Below, one piece after another: positions 35,714-35,728 of a stretch of DNA of 35,728 nucleotides (positions are counted from its first letter, which is position 1; each line of letters opens with the position of its first letter). The position numbers and the translations under genes are program-made. The DNA lies in NCBI GenBank assembly GCA_030426125.1, contig JAUHZB010000008.1, positions 1 through 35,728 on the forward strand. Reading direction: 5' to 3'. This DNA is from a bacterium. GTDB taxonomy: Bacteria > Patescibacteriota > Saccharimonadia > Saccharimonadales > AWTP1-31. The notes under the pieces are model-generated. The model saw only the letters and a program-made list of their open reading frames with translations. It was not told where the DNA came from and made no database searches.

Positions 35714-35728
35714 AATCTAACAATTGTT

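Noticed and set aside
35439-35728. tmRNA, RNase P RNA or SRP RNA identity for the right-edge structured region
   Set aside because: Looked for tmRNA TTCGAC/T-arm, RNase P GAGGAAAGTC and SRP GGAAG tetraloop motifs on both strands; none seen within the window.

Overview
The window looks like a Candidate Phyla Radiation genome, most likely Saccharibacteria-like. That guess rests on gene style and weak-SD/leaderless starts, not on a marker search. Conserved housekeeping blocks lie at both ends: a gltX 3' end, DUF3048, HD and RbsD/FucU genes on the left; tRNA-Glu(CTC), histidine kinase, response regulator, an RsuA/RluB-type pseudouridine synthase, der and pth on the right. Between about 3.5 and 29.3 kb is an accessory region. 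It holds: (i) a 1335-aa STAND/NACHT-like NTPase with a C-terminal PD-(D/E)XK-like nuclease next to a small 4-fold beta-flower protein, a candidate defence module; (ii) a degraded segment with a DUF805 remnant, a PLD-like protein, an XRE regulator and the remains of a type IV secretion locus collapsed by deletion; (iii) a CsoR-controlled, translationally coupled copper operon (csoR, DUF5676, His-rich protein, zinc ribbon, BNR protein, CopB-type P1B ATPase, cytochrome b5-like protein, membrane protein) with divergent DUF305 and small secreted Cys/acidic proteins; (iv) an extracytoplasmic disulfide and cell-wall set (VKOR, DsbA-like, D,D-carboxypeptidase, CHAP hydrolase), a CDF exporter and an APC permease; (v) a Fic gene plus membrane partner, a replication-relaxation-like protein, and a large serine recombinase whose ORF runs antisense through tRNA-Glu(CTC), marking the right end of an integrated element. 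A highly structured non-coding region (pseudoknot plus several perfect stems) lies at the right edge and continues to or beyond the window end. All family calls come from reading motifs; no database search was run.
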